Assembly (NCBI GenBank): GCA_021778875.1
Contig: JAJYBT010000232.1
Span: 1 to 5,651 of the forward strand
From: Acidobacteriota bacterium
Lineage (GTDB): Bacteria > Acidobacteriota > Terriglobia > Terriglobales > Acidobacteriaceae
Reading direction: 5' to 3'
Length of the DNA: 5,651 bases
The notes under the pieces were generated by a model. That model ran no database searches and had not been told where the DNA came from. It saw only the letters and a list, made by a program, of their open reading frames with translations. Positions 1-5,651 of this stretch are shown one piece after another; within the stretch, counting starts at the first letter, position 1, and every line of letters begins with the position of its first letter. Made by a program: the position numbers and the translations under genes.

Positions 1-2
1 GC

Positions 3-2300
3 GTCCGCGCCCTGGAAGAGGCCCTGAATGGCGATCGCAAGATCTTTCTGGCGACCCAGCATGACGCCTCCATTGACGAGCCTAAAGCCAAGGAAATCTA
101 TCAGGTAGGCTGCATCTGCAACATTGTGCAGAGTGTCAAGATGCCCGACGGCAACATCAAAGTTCTGGTGGAGGGCGTGGAGCGCGCCAAGTCCACCGAG
201 GTGACGGATCGCGACGGCTTTTTTGTGGCCACGGTGCGCACCGGCAAGGCTGAGTTTGAGATGTCGCCGCCCGTGGACCTGCTGATGCAGCGCGTCACCG
301 GCCTGTTTGAGCAGTACATCAAGCTGCAGCAGTCCCTGAACTACGAGACCATCATCGCCTCGGCCCGCATGGACGAGCCGGCCAAGCTGTCCGACACGAT
401 TGCCGCCAATCTGCAACTGGGGATTGAAGAAAAGCAGGAGCTGCTGGCGATTTTTGACCCCGCCACGCGGCTGGCGCGCATCGCCGACGTGCTGGATGTC
501 GAAATTGAAAAGCTGGACCTGGATCGCAACATCCAATCCCGCGTAAAGCGGCAGATGGAGCGCGCGCAGAAAGAGTACTACCTGAACGAAAAGATCAAGG
601 CGATCCAGAAGGAACTGGGCCGCGGCGAGAAAAATGAGTTTGACGAGCTGCGCAAGAAGATCGAGTCGGCGGGCATGCCGAAGGACGTGCTGGACAAGGC
701 GATTCAGGAGCTGAAGAAGCTGGAGGCGATGCCGCCCATGTCGGCCGAGTCAACTGTGAGCCGGAACTATATTGACTGGCTGCTGGCCGTGCCATGGAAG
801 AAGCGCTCCAAGGAAACGCGCTCCATCGACTACGCGGAAAAGGTGCTGAACGAGGACCACTATGGCCTCGAGAAGATCAAGGAGCGGATTCTGGAGTTTC
901 TGGCAGTGCGCCAGCTGGTAAAGAATCCGAAGGGCTCGATTCTGTGCTTTGTAGGGCCTCCCGGCGTGGGCAAAACGAGCCTGGGCATGTCTATCGCCAA
1001 GGCGACGGGGCGAAAGTTTGTGCGGCTGTCGCTGGGCGGCGTGCGGGACGAGGCGGAGATTCGCGGACACCGGCGGACGTATATCGGAGCGATGCCGGGG
1101 CAGATTATCCAGCACATGAAGCGGGCGGCCACGAAGAATCCCGTGTTCCTGCTGGACGAGGTGGACAAGATGGCGTCGGACTTCCGTGGCGACCCGGCCT
1201 CGGCCCTGCTTGAAGTCCTCGATCCGGAGCAGAACACGACTTTCCAGGACCACTATCTTGACGTGGACTATGACCTTTCACAGGTGCTGTTTGTGGCGAC
1301 GGCGAACGTGATGCATACCATTCCGGCAGCGCTGCAGGACCGTATGGAAGTGCTGCGGCTGCAAGGTTATACGGAGCAGGAAAAGCTGGAGATCGCGCGC
1401 CAGTACCTGGTGAAGAAGCAACGCGAGCAGACGGGGCTGAGCGAGAAGAACATCGTCTTCCAGGACGATGCGATTTTAGAGATAATCCGCTATTACACGC
1501 GCGAGGCGGGCGTGCGCAACCTGGAGCGCGAGATTGGCAATGTGTGCCGCAAGGTGGCCCGCCGCGTGGTGAAGAAAGGCGCAAAGCACAAGGAAGAGAT
1601 CACGGCGGCCAATATCAACGAGTTTCTGGGCGTGGCGCGGTTCCGCGACTCTGAGGTGCACGAGAAGAGCGAAGTCGGCCTGGTGACCGGGCTGGCGTGG
1701 ACTGAGGTGGGCGGCAGCATTTTGACCACTGAAGTGCAGGTCCTGGACGGCAAGGGCAAGCTGACCATCACCGGGCAACTGGGCGACGTGATGCAGGAGT
1801 CGGCGCAGGCCGCGCTCAGCTACATTCGCGGCAAGGCGCAGTCGCTCGGCCTCAGCCGCGAGTTCTATCGCAACGTGGACCTGCACCTGCACGTGCCGGA
1901 GGGCGCAATTCCCAAGGATGGGCCGTCGGCGGGCATTACGATTGCCACGGCGCTGGCCAGTGCGCTGGCAAAGATTCCCGTGCGGCGCGACATCGCGATG
2001 ACAGGCGAAATCACGCTGCGCGGCAAGGTGTTGGCCATCGGCGGGCTGAAAGAGAAGCTGCTGGCGGCGCTGCGGGCGGGCATCTTTGAGGCGATCCTGC
2101 CGCGCGCCAACGAGAAGGACATTGCGGAACTGCCGGACAACATCAAGAACTCCATGAAGCTGCGCTTTGTGGACACGATGGACGAGGTGCTGGCGCTGGC
2201 TCTGGAAAGCCCGCTTCCCTCGCCTGTGCCACCGGAGACGGACGTGCTGGCCGCCGTCCCGCCTGCGGAGATGACCACGAACCTGCCTGCCCGGCAATAA
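3..2300 (+). CDS. lon: ATP-dependent serine protease Lon (LonA type), 5' end truncated by the window
   Basis: Lon is a cytosolic homo-hexameric AAA+ protease that unfolds and degrades misfolded and short-lived regulatory proteins. The reading frame is open from position 3, so translation begins upstream; 765 residues are visible. Spacing to the catalytic residues of E. coli Lon suggests about 37 residues are missing. Domains by visible residue: N-terminal substrate-binding domain and helical linker (1 to about 265, with the conserved [12 protein letters not shown] near 254), AAA+ module (about 275-540) and protease domain (about 560-745). Visible motifs are Walker A GPPGVGKT at 318-325 (954-977), Walker [10 protein letters not shown] with Asp385-Glu386, the arginine finger in DRMEV (Arg447), the sensor-2 arginine in [10 protein letters not shown] (Arg505), catalytic Ser642 in PKDGPSAG (codon 1926-1928) and catalytic Lys685 in GGLKEK (codon 2055-2057). 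Both catalytic residues are present at the E. coli spacing of 43, so the enzyme should be active. The last 30 or so residues form a Pro/Ala-rich tail beyond the usual end. The promoter is outside the window. Confidence 0.98.
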   Translation, partial: VRALEEALNGDRKIFLATQHDASIDEPKAKEIYQVGCICNIVQSVKMPDGNIKVLVEGVERAKSTEVTDRDGFFVATVRTGKAEFEMSPPVDLLMQRVTGLFEQYIKLQQSLNYETIIASARMDEPAKLSDTIAANLQLGIEEKQELLAIFDPATRLARIADVLDVEIEKLDLDRNIQSRVKRQMERAQKEYYLNEKIKAIQKELGRGEKNEFDELRKKIESAGMPKDVLDKAIQELKKLEAMPPMSAESTVSRNYIDWLLAVPWKKRSKETRSIDYAEKVLNEDHYGLEKIKERILEFLAVRQLVKNPKGSILCFVGPPGVGKTSLGMSIAKATGRKFVRLSLGGVRDEAEIRGHRRTYIGAMPGQIIQHMKRAATKNPVFLLDEVDKMASDFRGDPASALLEVLDPEQNTTFQDHYLDVDYDLSQVLFVATANVMHTIPAALQDRMEVLRLQGYTEQEKLEIARQYLVKKQREQTGLSEKNIVFQDDAILEIIRYYTREAGVRNLEREIGNVCRKVARRVVKKGAKHKEEITAANINEFLGVARFRDSEVHEKSEVGLVTGLAWTEVGGSILTTEVQVLDGKGKLTITGQLGDVMQESAQAALSYIRGKAQSLGLSREFYRNVDLHLHVPEGAIPKDGPSAGITIATALASALAKIPVRRDIAMTGEITLRGKVLAIGGLKEKLLAALRAGIFEAILPRANEKDIAELPDNIKNSMKLRFVDTMDEVLALALESPLPSPVPPETDVLAAVPPAEMTTNLPARQ

Positions 2301-2306
2301 GACAAC

Positions 2307-2348
2307 GCTGAGAGTCTCACCCCAACAGCCGAACGTGAGACTCTCGGC
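2307..2348 (+). terminator. Strong hairpin just after lon, possible terminator without a T-tract
   Basis: GAGAGTCTCAC (2310-2320) and GTGAGACTCTC (2335-2345) are perfect 11-bp reverse complements. The stem extends outward by one G-U pair and two G-C pairs, giving 14 pairs around a 14-nt loop. It begins 6 bp after the lon stop codon and ends 8 bp before the next start codon. No T run follows the right arm (AAGCTAAAATG), so it is not a textbook intrinsic terminator. It could instead stabilise the 3' end of lon mRNA, attenuate read-through, mask the start of the downstream gene, or mark an insertion boundary. The hairpin is directly visible; its role is inference. Confidence 0.45.
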
Positions 2349-2356
2349 AAGCTAAA

Positions 2357-3265
2357 ATGTCAGTCATCATGCCATCTGTATCGCGCCGGCAACTTGATTG
2401 GCTTATATTGGTGTGCGCCGACAGTGGCGTTCCCATGACGCTGGCGTGGGAAAGGCATGCTGGCCAAGTCGCTGTTAGAAACGCAATCGTTATAGCGATT
2501 CTTGTGCTCGCAGTAATGAACGGCTTCTTCCTATTGACCTTTCATCGCCGCAACACAAGCCTGTCCCTTCCAACATCAAGAGCCTTCATCTTTGCCGCAA
2601 CTGGGCTCGCGCTAGTCTCGGTCATTGCGAGCGCAATGGCAGTGAACCACATATCAGCCCAAGACGACGAACTACGCTTGGCAATGTCCGACACCCCGCT
2701 CGAAAAGATCCAGCCAGAGCGAGTGAGACTGGTTGTTGAACTGATTAGACGCAGGGCAGCCAATAGCAAGGAAAACGATCAGATCCTCGCGGAGGCACGT
2801 AAGAACCCTATCTCACCACCGCTTTACTCGCCTGCGTCGTTTGCAAACATTGAGATGGTTCTCAGCACTGTTGCCAAGGTCAAGAAATATGCCAATGCTG
2901 ATCTTGATTACAGCGCAAGACAGCAGCAGGCGATGGCAGATTTTCGCGCCAAGATGGCGAATACCGATGCAGAGTATCTGAAATCGTGGGACTCCGCCGA
3001 AGAGGAACAGGAGGCTATCGAGGCCAAGACAATCCAAACAGAAAGACAATGGCTCGCGAGCATTTTGTCGCTCTATGATCTGGCTGCCAGGCACATCAAA
3101 TCGATCAAGTTGCATCAGGACTATGTTGAGTTCACCGAGCCTGGCGTCGGGTCGGAGTTTGAGAATCAGGAACAAATCAGCAAAGGTCTCCAAAACAAAC
3201 TCATGAACCTTGAAAATGAACTTACAGTACGGCAGACCGAAGCCCGGAAGCGTGTTGGATTCTAG
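2357..3265 (+). CDS. Unrecognised protein with two membrane helices and a charged helical C-terminal half
   Basis: I do not recognise this 302-residue protein. Residues about 41-62 (from NAIVIAILVLAVMNGFF) and about 75-96 (from AFIFAATGLALVSVIAS) are hydrophobic enough to be two transmembrane helices, separated by a short basic, polar linker (HRRNTSLSLPTSR). The remaining 200 or so residues are hydrophilic, rich in Glu, Gln, Lys and Ala, and probably helical or coiled coil (about 190-235 and 265-300). No enzyme motif or cysteine cluster is seen. The ATG at 2357 lacks a clear Shine-Dalgarno sequence; ATGs at 2369 and 2435 are alternatives that keep both helices. Hand counts of two sample lines give about 50% GC (31 and 29 of 60) against clearly higher GC in lon and engB, and codon choice is more AT-rich. 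Together with its position between two genes that adjoin in other bacteria, this suggests horizontal acquisition. The long open frame in a GC-moderate sequence supports real coding. Confidence 0.72.
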   Translation: MSVIMPSVSRRQLDWLILVCADSGVPMTLAWERHAGQVAVRNAIVIAILVLAVMNGFFLLTFHRRNTSLSLPTSRAFIFAATGLALVSVIASAMAVNHISAQDDELRLAMSDTPLEKIQPERVRLVVELIRRRAANSKENDQILAEARKNPISPPLYSPASFANIEMVLSTVAKVKKYANADLDYSARQQQAMADFRAKMANTDAEYLKSWDSAEEEQEAIEAKTIQTERQWLASILSLYDLAARHIKSIKLHQDYVEFTEPGVGSEFENQEQISKGLQNKLMNLENELTVRQTEARKRVGF

Positions 3266-3279
3266 ATCGGGGAAGGACT

Positions 3280-3292
3280 GTCAAGGCTTGAC
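3280..3292. repeat. Small inverted repeat GTCAAG-G-CTTGAC upstream of engB
   Basis: Six-base arms GTCAAG and CTTGAC flank a single G, 15 bp after the stop of the membrane-protein gene. The right arm overlaps TTGACC (3288-3293), a five-of-six match to a -35 box. I find no matching -10 hexamer 16-18 bp downstream, so a promoter is not claimed. The symmetry could be a protein-binding site or chance. Confidence 0.3.
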
Positions 3293-3317
3293 CGGACGTA
3301 TATTCGTTCTTCGCTGA

Positions 3318-3331
3318 ATACACTCCTGTAT
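3318..3331. repeat. Small inverted repeat ATACA-CTCC-TGTAT upstream of engB
   Basis: Perfect 5-bp arms with a 4-nt spacer lie 71 bp before the preferred engB start. The region is locally AT-rich compared with engB itself. It is too short to be a terminator, has no T-tract, and may be an operator half-site pair or coincidence. Confidence 0.22.
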
Positions 3332-3364
3332 CCTTGAACCAGATGGTTTGCCCGCACGCGCGCC

Positions 3365-3389
3365 GACTCGCTAACCTGCTGACTCGCTA
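3365..3389 (+). repeat. Nine-base direct repeat GACTCGCTA, two copies 16 bp apart
   Basis: Copies lie at 3365-3373 and 3381-3389, just before the preferred engB start at 3403. They fall in the stretch that would be translated only if an earlier engB start (ATG 3343 or TTG 3334) were used. A 16-bp period is not a multiple of three, so the two copies would be read in different frames, which fits leader sequence better than coding sequence. Confidence 0.3.
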
Positions 3390-3402
3390 TCCTCAACATT
3401 TC

Positions 3403-3990
3403 ATGCGCTATACGACACAATTTCTGCTTTCAGCCCTGGCGGCGGCGCAGTTCCCTGCACCGGGCGTGCCGGAGATTGCGTTCCTCGGCCGCTCCAACGT
3501 CGGCAAGTCCAGCCTGCTGAACGCGCTGGTGGGCGAGAAGGCGGCCAAAGTCTCGCAGACGCCGGGGCGCACGCGGGCGATTAATTTCTTCGCTCTTCTG
3601 GATCAAGGCCAGCGGCACAAGCTGGTGTTTGCCGACTTGCCGGGCTACGGCTACGCCAAGATTTCGAAATCCATCTCGGCGGGCTGGCCGGCGTTTATTG
3701 AGCCGTATCTGGCGGAGCGCGAGACGCTTGGCCTGTGCATCTGCCTCGTGGACTCGAATGTGCCACCGCAGCGGGGCGACCGCCAGCTGATCGACTGGCT
3801 GCGGCACGCCGGGCGCGAGTTTGCCGTGGTGGCCACCAAAATTGACCGCCTGAGCGGCAACGAACGCACCCGCAACCTGCTGGCGCTGAAGAAGGGCCTG
3901 GAACTGGACGATCTGCTGCCGGTTTCGTCCAAGACCAGCTATGGCGTGAAGGAACTCTGGGCGCGGATTGAAGCCACAGAAAACAAGTAA
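3403..3990 (+). CDS. engB: Ribosome biogenesis GTPase EngB (YihA/YsxC family)
   Basis: EngB is a small TRAFAC-class GTPase that helps late assembly of the large ribosomal subunit in the cytoplasm and is essential in several bacteria. From the ATG at 3403 the protein has 195 residues, the usual family size. All GTPase motifs are visible: G1 GRSNVGKS at 29-36, G2 Thr57 within TPGRTRAINFF, G3 DLPGYG at 78-83 (the family signature), G4 TKID at 145-148 and G5 SSK at 175-177. I chose 3403 because MRYTTQFLLSA puts G1 at about residue 29, as in YsxC of B. subtilis. The in-frame ATG at 3343 and TTG at 3334 would add 20 or more residues without family resemblance. None of these starts has a convincing Shine-Dalgarno sequence. 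In other bacteria the gene lies next to lon; here an unrelated ORF separates them, so engB may depend on its own promoter in 3266-3402. Confidence 0.95.
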   Translation: MRYTTQFLLSALAAAQFPAPGVPEIAFLGRSNVGKSSLLNALVGEKAAKVSQTPGRTRAINFFALLDQGQRHKLVFADLPGYGYAKISKSISAGWPAFIEPYLAERETLGLCICLVDSNVPPQRGDRQLIDWLRHAGREFAVVATKIDRLSGNERTRNLLALKKGLELDDLLPVSSKTSYGVKELWARIEATENK

Positions 3991-4005
3991 CCTGCCAGCG
4001 CCTTT

Positions 4006-4812
4006 TCACACCACGCGGGCGGGCGGCGAAAACAGGTGCAGGTGGGACGTACCGCCGCTGGTGATTTGCATTTCCACAGGCACGGCGATTGCGCCATTGG
4101 CAACCCGCTCACGCACCTGCTGGAGCAGGATTGCCGCTAGCGCCTCATCACAGCGCAGCAGGCGCACGCCCTGCGCCAGTCTTCCCAGATAGCGGGGCGC
4201 GAGGCGCAGCCAGCGCCGGGCAACGCCCTGCTCCGGCGCAAGGCAGCCGAGGGCAAGAGCATCCAGGCGGGGCAGCCAGAGGGCGGGCGAGGCGGCAACG
4301 CGCCAGGCGACCAGAGCTTGGCCTGCGCCCGTGGGGTTGGGCTGCGCGACGCGCGCACCCTGGCGCAGAAATGCGGCTCCCGCGGGGTTGTCCGTCGCGC
4401 CCGGCGCAATGAAGTCGGGCTGGACGCCGCGCTCAAGCATTTCCTCCGCGACGGCGTCGGGAGAGGCAGCCACGCAGACGGCCACGGTTGCGCGCTTGCG
4501 GATTTCATTCTTCAGGATGCGGAGGGCTTCGTCGAGCGAGGTTACGAGGAAGTCGGCCACTCCGTCGCGGATGGCCAGCTTTGGCGCGGCGAGGTCTGCG
4601 GTCGCGGCCAGCGAGGCTGCTCCGGCAATGTTGCAGGCGACAACCAGCGCGCGGGCCGGCTCGTCGAGTTCGCCGGCATAGAGGAGTTTGCCGCCGAGCG
4701 TGGGCTCCTCACGCGGCTCGCTCCGGGGCGCGGCGTGCATGAGGCCCGCGTGCGCTCGTTCCGCCTGAGAGATGAAGTTGAACGCTGCTGAGGGTATGCG
4801 ATCGAGCGGCAA
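4006..4812 (-). CDS. Compact urocanase (HutU)-like protein lacking the usual active-site motifs
   Basis: From TTG 4812 this gives 268 residues, about half of a normal urocanase (about 550). Two blocks resemble that family from memory. Residues 38-143 follow the urocanase NAD-binding Rossmann domain in order and length: TLGGKLLYAGELD, an Ala-rich helix with IAGAASLAA, GVADFLVTSLDEALRIL, then LERGVQPDFI. Residues 200-257 match the C-terminal domain without gaps, from RWLRLAPRYL to NGAIAVPVEMQITSGG. The glycine motif GGMGGAQ is replaced by ELDEPARAL, the DQTSxHDP segment by GATDNP, the N-terminal domain is absent and the segment carrying the catalytic cysteine is missing. Urocanate hydratase activity is therefore unlikely; NAD or another ligand may still bind. 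The start is uncertain: TTG 4812 has GGAG 11 nt upstream, ATG 4740 would cut into conserved-looking sequence, and the earlier TTG 4959 would overlap the upstream gene by 100 bp. It follows the secreted-protein gene by 47 bp and converges on engB with 15 bp between stops. Confidence 0.7.
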   Translation of the reverse strand: MPLDRIPSAAFNFISQAERAHAGLMHAAPRSEPREEPTLGGKLLYAGELDEPARALVVACNIAGAASLAATADLAAPKLAIRDGVADFLVTSLDEALRILKNEIRKRATVAVCVAASPDAVAEEMLERGVQPDFIAPGATDNPAGAAFLRQGARVAQPNPTGAGQALVAWRVAASPALWLPRLDALALGCLAPEQGVARRWLRLAPRYLGRLAQGVRLLRCDEALAAILLQQVRERVANGAIAVPVEMQITSGGTSHLHLFSPPARVV

Positions 4813-4859
4813 GGAAAGTTCGTCTCCACGATGCGGTGAGCTGCCCGCGTTGCGCTGCG

Positions 4860-5339
4860 CTACTGCTGCTCGCGCCAGTTGCGCCGGCGGACGAAAAGGT
4901 CCAACTCGCCGGGTTTGGCTGTTACTGTGAGCTTGGCGGCGACCTGGGGTTTGACGCAATCGTTCGGCATGACAACGCCCTCCGACAGGATGGCAGAAAT
5001 CGAGTACCAGTGCTCGGCTGAGGTATCTCTCTCTTTGGCCGCGTCGCAGTTGACGTAATACTCAGTGGAGTTGTCGTAGGTGACATGCACCGTAATTTCC
5101 GTGGAGCCTGGGGGCACTGTAATGCTGGTCGAGCCGTCGTCTTTCTGTTTGACCCATTGATTGTCAGAGGACTGCTGCCGGTCGAGGCGGATCTGGACGT
5201 TGGAGGGTTTGATCACGTCCCCCGTCTTGCCGTCGAAGACGCGTATCGTGATGGCTTTGCCGGTTTGCGCCTGCAGGGAGCCGCTGAGCGCGGCCAACAA
5301 CATCACCAGGGGGAGTGCGCGAAGAGACTGTCTAACCAT
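4860..5339 (-). CDS. Secreted or periplasmic protein of unknown function, acidobacterial type
   Basis: This 159-residue protein starts with a clear Sec signal peptide: basic MVRQSLR, a hydrophobic core LPLVMLLAALSG and a likely cleavage after SLQA (residue 24). The mature part, beginning QTGKAITIRVFDGKTGDVI, alternates polar and hydrophobic residues and looks like a beta-sandwich; the DGKTGDVIKPSNVQI segment recalls carboxypeptidase-regulatory-like or Ig-like domains. Two cysteines (Cys98, Cys128) could form a disulfide. The end, GELDLFVRRRNWREQQ, and the WVKQKDDG segment match a type of small exported protein I remember from Acidobacteriota, without known function. The ATG at 5339-5337 is preceded by AGAGG five bases upstream. 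It begins 14 bp after the stop of the pseudopilin gene, so the two are almost certainly co-transcribed, which suggests a shared envelope role. No catalytic motif is visible. Confidence 0.88.
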   Translation of the reverse strand: MVRQSLRALPLVMLLAALSGSLQAQTGKAITIRVFDGKTGDVIKPSNVQIRLDRQQSSDNQWVKQKDDGSTSITVPPGSTEITVHVTYDNSTEYYVNCDAAKERDTSAEHWYSISAILSEGVVMPNDCVKPQVAAKLTVTAKPGELDLFVRRRNWREQQ

Positions 5340-5344
5340 AATGA

Positions 5345-5349
5345 CCTCT
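5345..5349 (-). promoter_or_regulatory. Shine-Dalgarno sequence of the secreted-protein gene
   Basis: Read on the minus strand the sequence is AGAGG, then TCATT, then ATG, which is good spacing. It lies inside the 14-bp gap after the pseudopilin stop codon, so it fixes the start of the secreted protein and supports coupled translation. Confidence 0.7.
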
Positions 5350-5353
5350 GTGT

Positions 5354-5650
5354 TTACCAGGCGGAGTAGGGTTGCCCATCGGAGCCGGTATCATCCGAGC
5401 CGGAATGAATGTCGGCGATGCCGGGCTCAGTCTGGTCAAGAGAATACAACGCATCGCTGGTATCGGTCACCCAGGTATCCTTGCTCCTGGTCATGGGATC
5501 TTCAGGAATACTGCGCAGATACCCCTCCTGCACGAGGTCGTCGAGCGACTGGGGAGCTTTCTGCTTGTCCATGGTGTAGGAATCGATGGCGGCGCGCAGG
5601 ACGTGCAGGTCTTCCTTGAGCACGGCCTCGCGGGCCGACTTGATGGCTCC
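5354..5650 (-). CDS. GspG-like type II secretion / type IV pilin-like pseudopilin, N-terminus outside the window
   Basis: The visible 98 residues are the C-terminal part of a pseudopilin; the frame stays open to the right edge, so the prepilin cleavage motif and membrane helix lie beyond it. The segment AIKSAREAVLKEDLHVLRAAI is the end of the long pilin helix. It continues as DSYTMDKQKAPQSLDDLVQ and GYLRSIPEDPMTRSKDTW, the pattern of major pseudopilins (GspG), in which a helix is followed by a Pro-rich turn, a short helix and a DP-aromatic strand. The Asp-rich end, DIHSGSDDTGSDG, could bind calcium like the C-terminal loop of GspG; this is inference. The GTG at 5623 is internal, not a start. 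Such proteins assemble at the inner membrane into a periplasmic pseudopilus, but I see no other gsp or pil gene here, so this may be an orphan or the end of a cluster to the right. The gene ends 14 bp before the secreted-protein gene. Confidence 0.88.
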   Translation of the reverse strand, partial: GAIKSAREAVLKEDLHVLRAAIDSYTMDKQKAPQSLDDLVQEGYLRSIPEDPMTRSKDTWVTDTSDALYSLDQTEPGIADIHSGSDDTGSDGQPYSAW

Positions 5651-5651
5651 G

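Noticed and set aside
750..1253. Minus-strand open frame opposite the Lon AAA+ domain
   Set aside because: Antisense shadow: no domain pattern and no start signals, while the plus strand holds intact Walker A and B motifs.
1476..2297. Long minus-strand open frame (273 codons) opposite lon
   Set aside because: It lies wholly antisense to the conserved Lon protease domain, and its His/Arg/Gln-rich translation is typical of an antisense shadow in GC-rich DNA.
3288..3324. Sigma-70-type promoter from TTGACC with TATATT or TACACT
   Set aside because: TATATT is only 5 bp from the -35-like box and TACACT is 25 bp away; neither spacing fits a promoter.
3334..3402. Earlier engB starts at TTG 3334 or ATG 3343
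   Set aside because: The extra residues do not match the family N-terminus, include a 16-bp-period direct repeat read in two frames, and have no Shine-Dalgarno support.
4318..4791. Plus-strand open frame of 157 codons opposite the urocanase-like gene
   Set aside because: Low-complexity Arg/Gly/Ala composition, no family resemblance, and the opposite strand carries a structured domain pattern.
4860..4959. N-terminal extension of the urocanase-like gene to TTG 4959
   Set aside because: It would overlap the secreted-protein gene by 100 bp, and the added residues are Arg/Gln/Pro-rich with no coding character.
5161..5619. Plus-strand open frame over the secreted-protein and pseudopilin genes
   Set aside because: It crosses two well-supported minus-strand genes and is rich in Arg and Cys, as expected for a shadow frame.

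Overview
The window reads as chromosomal DNA of a GC-rich bacterium, most likely an Acidobacteriota member of the Terriglobia type. That placement is inference. It rests on two minus-strand genes at the right end: a GspG-like pseudopilin whose mature part resembles acidobacterial homologues, and a small secreted protein of a type I recall mainly from that phylum. The Lon and EngB proteins are too widespread to place it. No rRNA, tRNA, CRISPR array, insertion sequence or phage module was seen.

Layout, left to right. Positions 3-2300 (+) hold nearly all of the ATP-dependent protease Lon; about 37 N-terminal residues lie before the window. A 56-bp gap follows, containing a strong perfect hairpin. 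Next, 2357-3265 (+) encodes an unrecognised protein of about 302 residues with two predicted membrane helices and a charged, helical C-terminal half. Its base composition is visibly lower in GC than both neighbours. After a 137-bp non-coding stretch with small inverted and direct repeats comes the ribosome-assembly GTPase EngB (YihA/YsxC) at 3403-3990 (+). EngB converges, with only 15 bp between stop codons, on a three-gene minus-strand cluster. Read in its own direction, that cluster is: a GspG-like pseudopilin (N-terminus outside the window), a secreted 159-residue protein, and a compact protein that looks like a shortened, active-site-poor relative of urocanase (HutU).

How the genes fit together. 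lon and engB adjoin in other bacteria (lonA-ysxC of Bacillus subtilis) and both belong to protein/ribosome quality control. The membrane/coiled-coil ORF looks like an insertion into that pair. The minus-strand pseudopilin and secreted protein are 14 bp apart, so they are probably co-transcribed and act at the cell envelope. The urocanase-like gene follows 47 bp later and may share the transcript, with no obvious functional link to the other two.

The points most worth a second look are the reduced urocanase-like protein and the foreign-looking ORF between lon and engB. I saw no convincing evidence of a defence system or other complex novel system.
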